Shown piece by piece: positions 62,737 to 64,000 of a stretch of 64,000 bases of DNA. The translations under genes and the position numbers were made by a program. The notes beneath the pieces are model-generated. The model was given only the letters and a program-made list of their open reading frames with translations. It ran no database searches and had not been told where the DNA came from. This stretch comes from Burkholderia cepacia (GTDB lineage: Bacteria > Pseudomonadota > Gammaproteobacteria > Burkholderiales > Burkholderiaceae). The DNA lies in the NCBI RefSeq assembly GCF_001039005.1, contig NZ_LDWR01000017.1, forward strand, positions 1-64,000. The letters run 5' to 3'. Position 1 is the first letter of the stretch; each line of letters starts with the position of its first letter.

Positions 62737-63690
62737 ATGAATCCGACCCGACGCCATTTCCTCGCGCAAGCGAGCGCCCTCGCCACGATCGCAGCGGCCC
62801 CGGCCGCGCTGCGCGCGCAATCGGGCACACGGCCGCTACTGCGCGCCGGCGACCAGAAAGGCGGGCTGCGCGCGCTGCTCGAAGCGGCGGGCGAACTGAA
62901 CGGCCTCGCCTACGACATCGCATGGACCGAGTTCCCGGCCGCCGCGCCGCTCGCCGAAGCGCTGAACGCTGCCGCCGTCGACTGCGGGCCGATCGGCGAC
63001 GCGCCGGTGATCTTCGCGCTCGCGTCGGGCGCACGCATCAAGGTGATCGGCGCAAACCGTTCCGATCCGTACGGCACGGCCGTGCTCGTGCGGCCCGACG
63101 CGGCGCTGAAAAGCGCGGCCGACCTGAAGGGCAAGCGCATCGGCACCACGCGCGGCTCGATCGGCCATTTCGTCACGTTGAAGGCGCTCGACGCGGCCGG
63201 CCTGCCGCCGGACGCCGTGTCGTTCCGCTTCCTGCCGCCGGCCGACACGATGCTCGCGCTCGCGACCGGATCGATCGACGCGTGGGCGACCTGGGAACCC
63301 TATACCGCGCTCGCCGAAACGAGCGGCCGCGCGCGCGTGCTCGTCAACGGCCGCGGGCTGTGGTCGGGCCTCAGCTATGTCGCGGCGACCGACGCGGCGA
63401 TCGCGTCGAAGCGCGACGTATTGCACGATTTCCTGCTGCGCGTCGTGCGCGCGCAGACGTGGTCGTACCGTCATGTCGACGCGTATTCCGCGGCGCTCGC
63501 GCGCATCATCGGCATCCCGCCGGCCGCCGCGAAGCTGCAGTTCGAACGCCGCAACACGCGCTGGTTGCCGATCGACGCGACTGTAATCGCCGGGCAGCAG
63601 CGCACGGCCGACTTCTACCTGAAGGCCGGGCTGCTGCGTCAGCCGCTCGACGTGCGCACGACGTTCGACACCGGCTTCCCGCTCGCGTAA
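62737..63690 (+). CDS. ABC transporter substrate-binding protein, SsuA-like (2)
   Basis: This 317-residue periplasmic binding protein of the aliphatic sulfonate class has a signal with a twin-arginine-like start (TRRHFLAQASALATIAAAP, ending near ALRAQ), suggesting Tat export. The mature part has VDCGPIGDAPVIFALASGA, KGKRIGTTRGSIGHF and SIDAWATWEPYTA, which match SsuA-like proteins. It is the second binding protein for one permease/ATPase pair in this operon, 37 bases after the cytochrome gene. Confidence 0.9.
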   Translation: MNPTRRHFLAQASALATIAAAPAALRAQSGTRPLLRAGDQKGGLRALLEAAGELNGLAYDIAWTEFPAAAPLAEALNAAAVDCGPIGDAPVIFALASGARIKVIGANRSDPYGTAVLVRPDAALKSAADLKGKRIGTTRGSIGHFVTLKALDAAGLPPDAVSFRFLPPADTMLALATGSIDAWATWEPYTALAETSGRARVLVNGRGLWSGLSYVAATDAAIASKRDVLHDFLLRVVRAQTWSYRHVDAYSAALARIIGIPPAAAKLQFERRNTRWLPIDATVIAGQQRTADFYLKAGLLRQPLDVRTTFDTGFPLA

Positions 63691-63761
63691 CCGGCCGAAC
63701 GGCTTTGGCACGATCTGGCACAATCGCGTTTTGACTATCCACGTCATTCGAAGCCAGCGCC

Positions 63762-64000
63762 ATGCCAGCCATCAGCGAACTTTTCGTCTATCCGATCAAA
63801 TCCTGCGCCGGCGTCGCGCTGTCGCGCGCGCAACTGCTCGAAACGGGCCTTGCCTACGACCGCCACTGGCTGATCACCGATCGCGACGGGCAAATGATCA
63901 CGCAGCGCACGCACCCGCGCCTCGCGCTGATCCGCACCGCGCTCGACAGCGATGCGCTTGTGCTGAACGCGCCGGGCATGCGCGAGATCCGCACGCCGCT
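63762..64000 (+). CDS. MOSC-domain protein, N-terminal part (cut by window end)
   Basis: This reading frame begins MPAISELFVYPIKSCAGVAL and continues to the window edge with YDRHWLITDRDGQMITQR. This is the N-terminal beta-barrel (MOSC_N) of molybdenum-cofactor sulfurase-related proteins such as YcbX, which act with a molybdenum cofactor on N-hydroxylated or similar compounds. Only about 79 residues are visible, so the MOSC core and any ferredoxin domain cannot be checked. Confidence 0.82.
   Translation, partial: MPAISELFVYPIKSCAGVALSRAQLLETGLAYDRHWLITDRDGQMITQRTHPRLALIRTALDSDALVLNAPGMREIRTP

Noticed and set aside
1..64000. CRISPR arrays, tRNA or rRNA genes, insertion sequences
   Set aside because: No regularly spaced repeats, no tRNA-like cloverleaf and no transposase-like protein were seen. 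A dedicated scan was not possible.

Overview
The window is GC-rich, gene-dense DNA of a betaproteobacterium, most likely Burkholderia (cepacia complex or a close relative). The basis is very strong G/C codon bias, a Gram-negative type 4 porin with the usual Burkholderia start, a GH68 levansucrase beside a GH32 enzyme, and many LysR, AraC, IclR, MocR, Lrp, LacI and TetR regulators each paired with the gene it probably controls. This looks like accessory or secondary-replicon content rather than a housekeeping core. I found no tRNA, rRNA, CRISPR array, insertion sequence or phage gene.

Layout. 0-2 kb: a visibly less GC-rich segment with two small uncharacterised proteins (one resembling Imm1 immunity proteins) and a 2OG-Fe(II) oxygenase-like protein. 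2.2-6.3 kb: GlxA-type AraC regulator divergent from an SDR, then a PAS/GGDEF diguanylate cyclase. 6.3-12.1 kb: a leftward unit of two paralogous MFS transporters and an unusual MBL-fold protein, divergent from a 549-residue protein made of two fused IclR regulators. 12.9-17.4 kb: Lrp/LysE pair, YqaA-type membrane protein, acyl-CoA ligase divergent from a Crp/Fnr regulator. 17.6-25.7 kb: a five-gene unit of RND pump, membrane-fusion protein, outer-membrane factor, response regulator and sensor kinase. 25.8-32.0 kb: LysE exporter, AraC regulator/SDR, lipoprotein, AI-2E-type permease, and an old yellow enzyme/PfpI operon preceded by two NemR-like boxes.

32.4-37.0 kb: a fructan module in which a LacI regulator is divergent from levansucrase and exo-fructanase. 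Two CAAACCGGTTTG-type operators sit on a recognisable promoter. 37.1-41.5 kb: SDR/LysR, and MocR with an AhpD-like protein and a cupin. 41.7-47.0 kb: a TetR-led ABC-2 tripartite exporter with tightly overlapping genes. 47.2-51.5 kb: porin, squalene/phytoene synthase-like protein, lipoprotein glycerophosphodiesterase.

51.6-63.7 kb is a sulfur region: a four-domain rhodanese with cysteine dioxygenase and a divergent LysR, an SfnB-type flavoprotein, and a long rightward operon. That operon encodes an SsuD-like monooxygenase, a class II aldolase-like protein, a substrate-binding protein, permease, ATPase, a membrane-anchored c-type cytochrome and a second substrate-binding protein. Its mix of enzymes does not match the textbook ssu or tau operons and is the best candidate here for an undescribed pathway. 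The window ends inside a MOSC-domain gene.

All functions are read from protein motifs and neighbourhood alone; no database search was run. Promoters and operators are visual calls.
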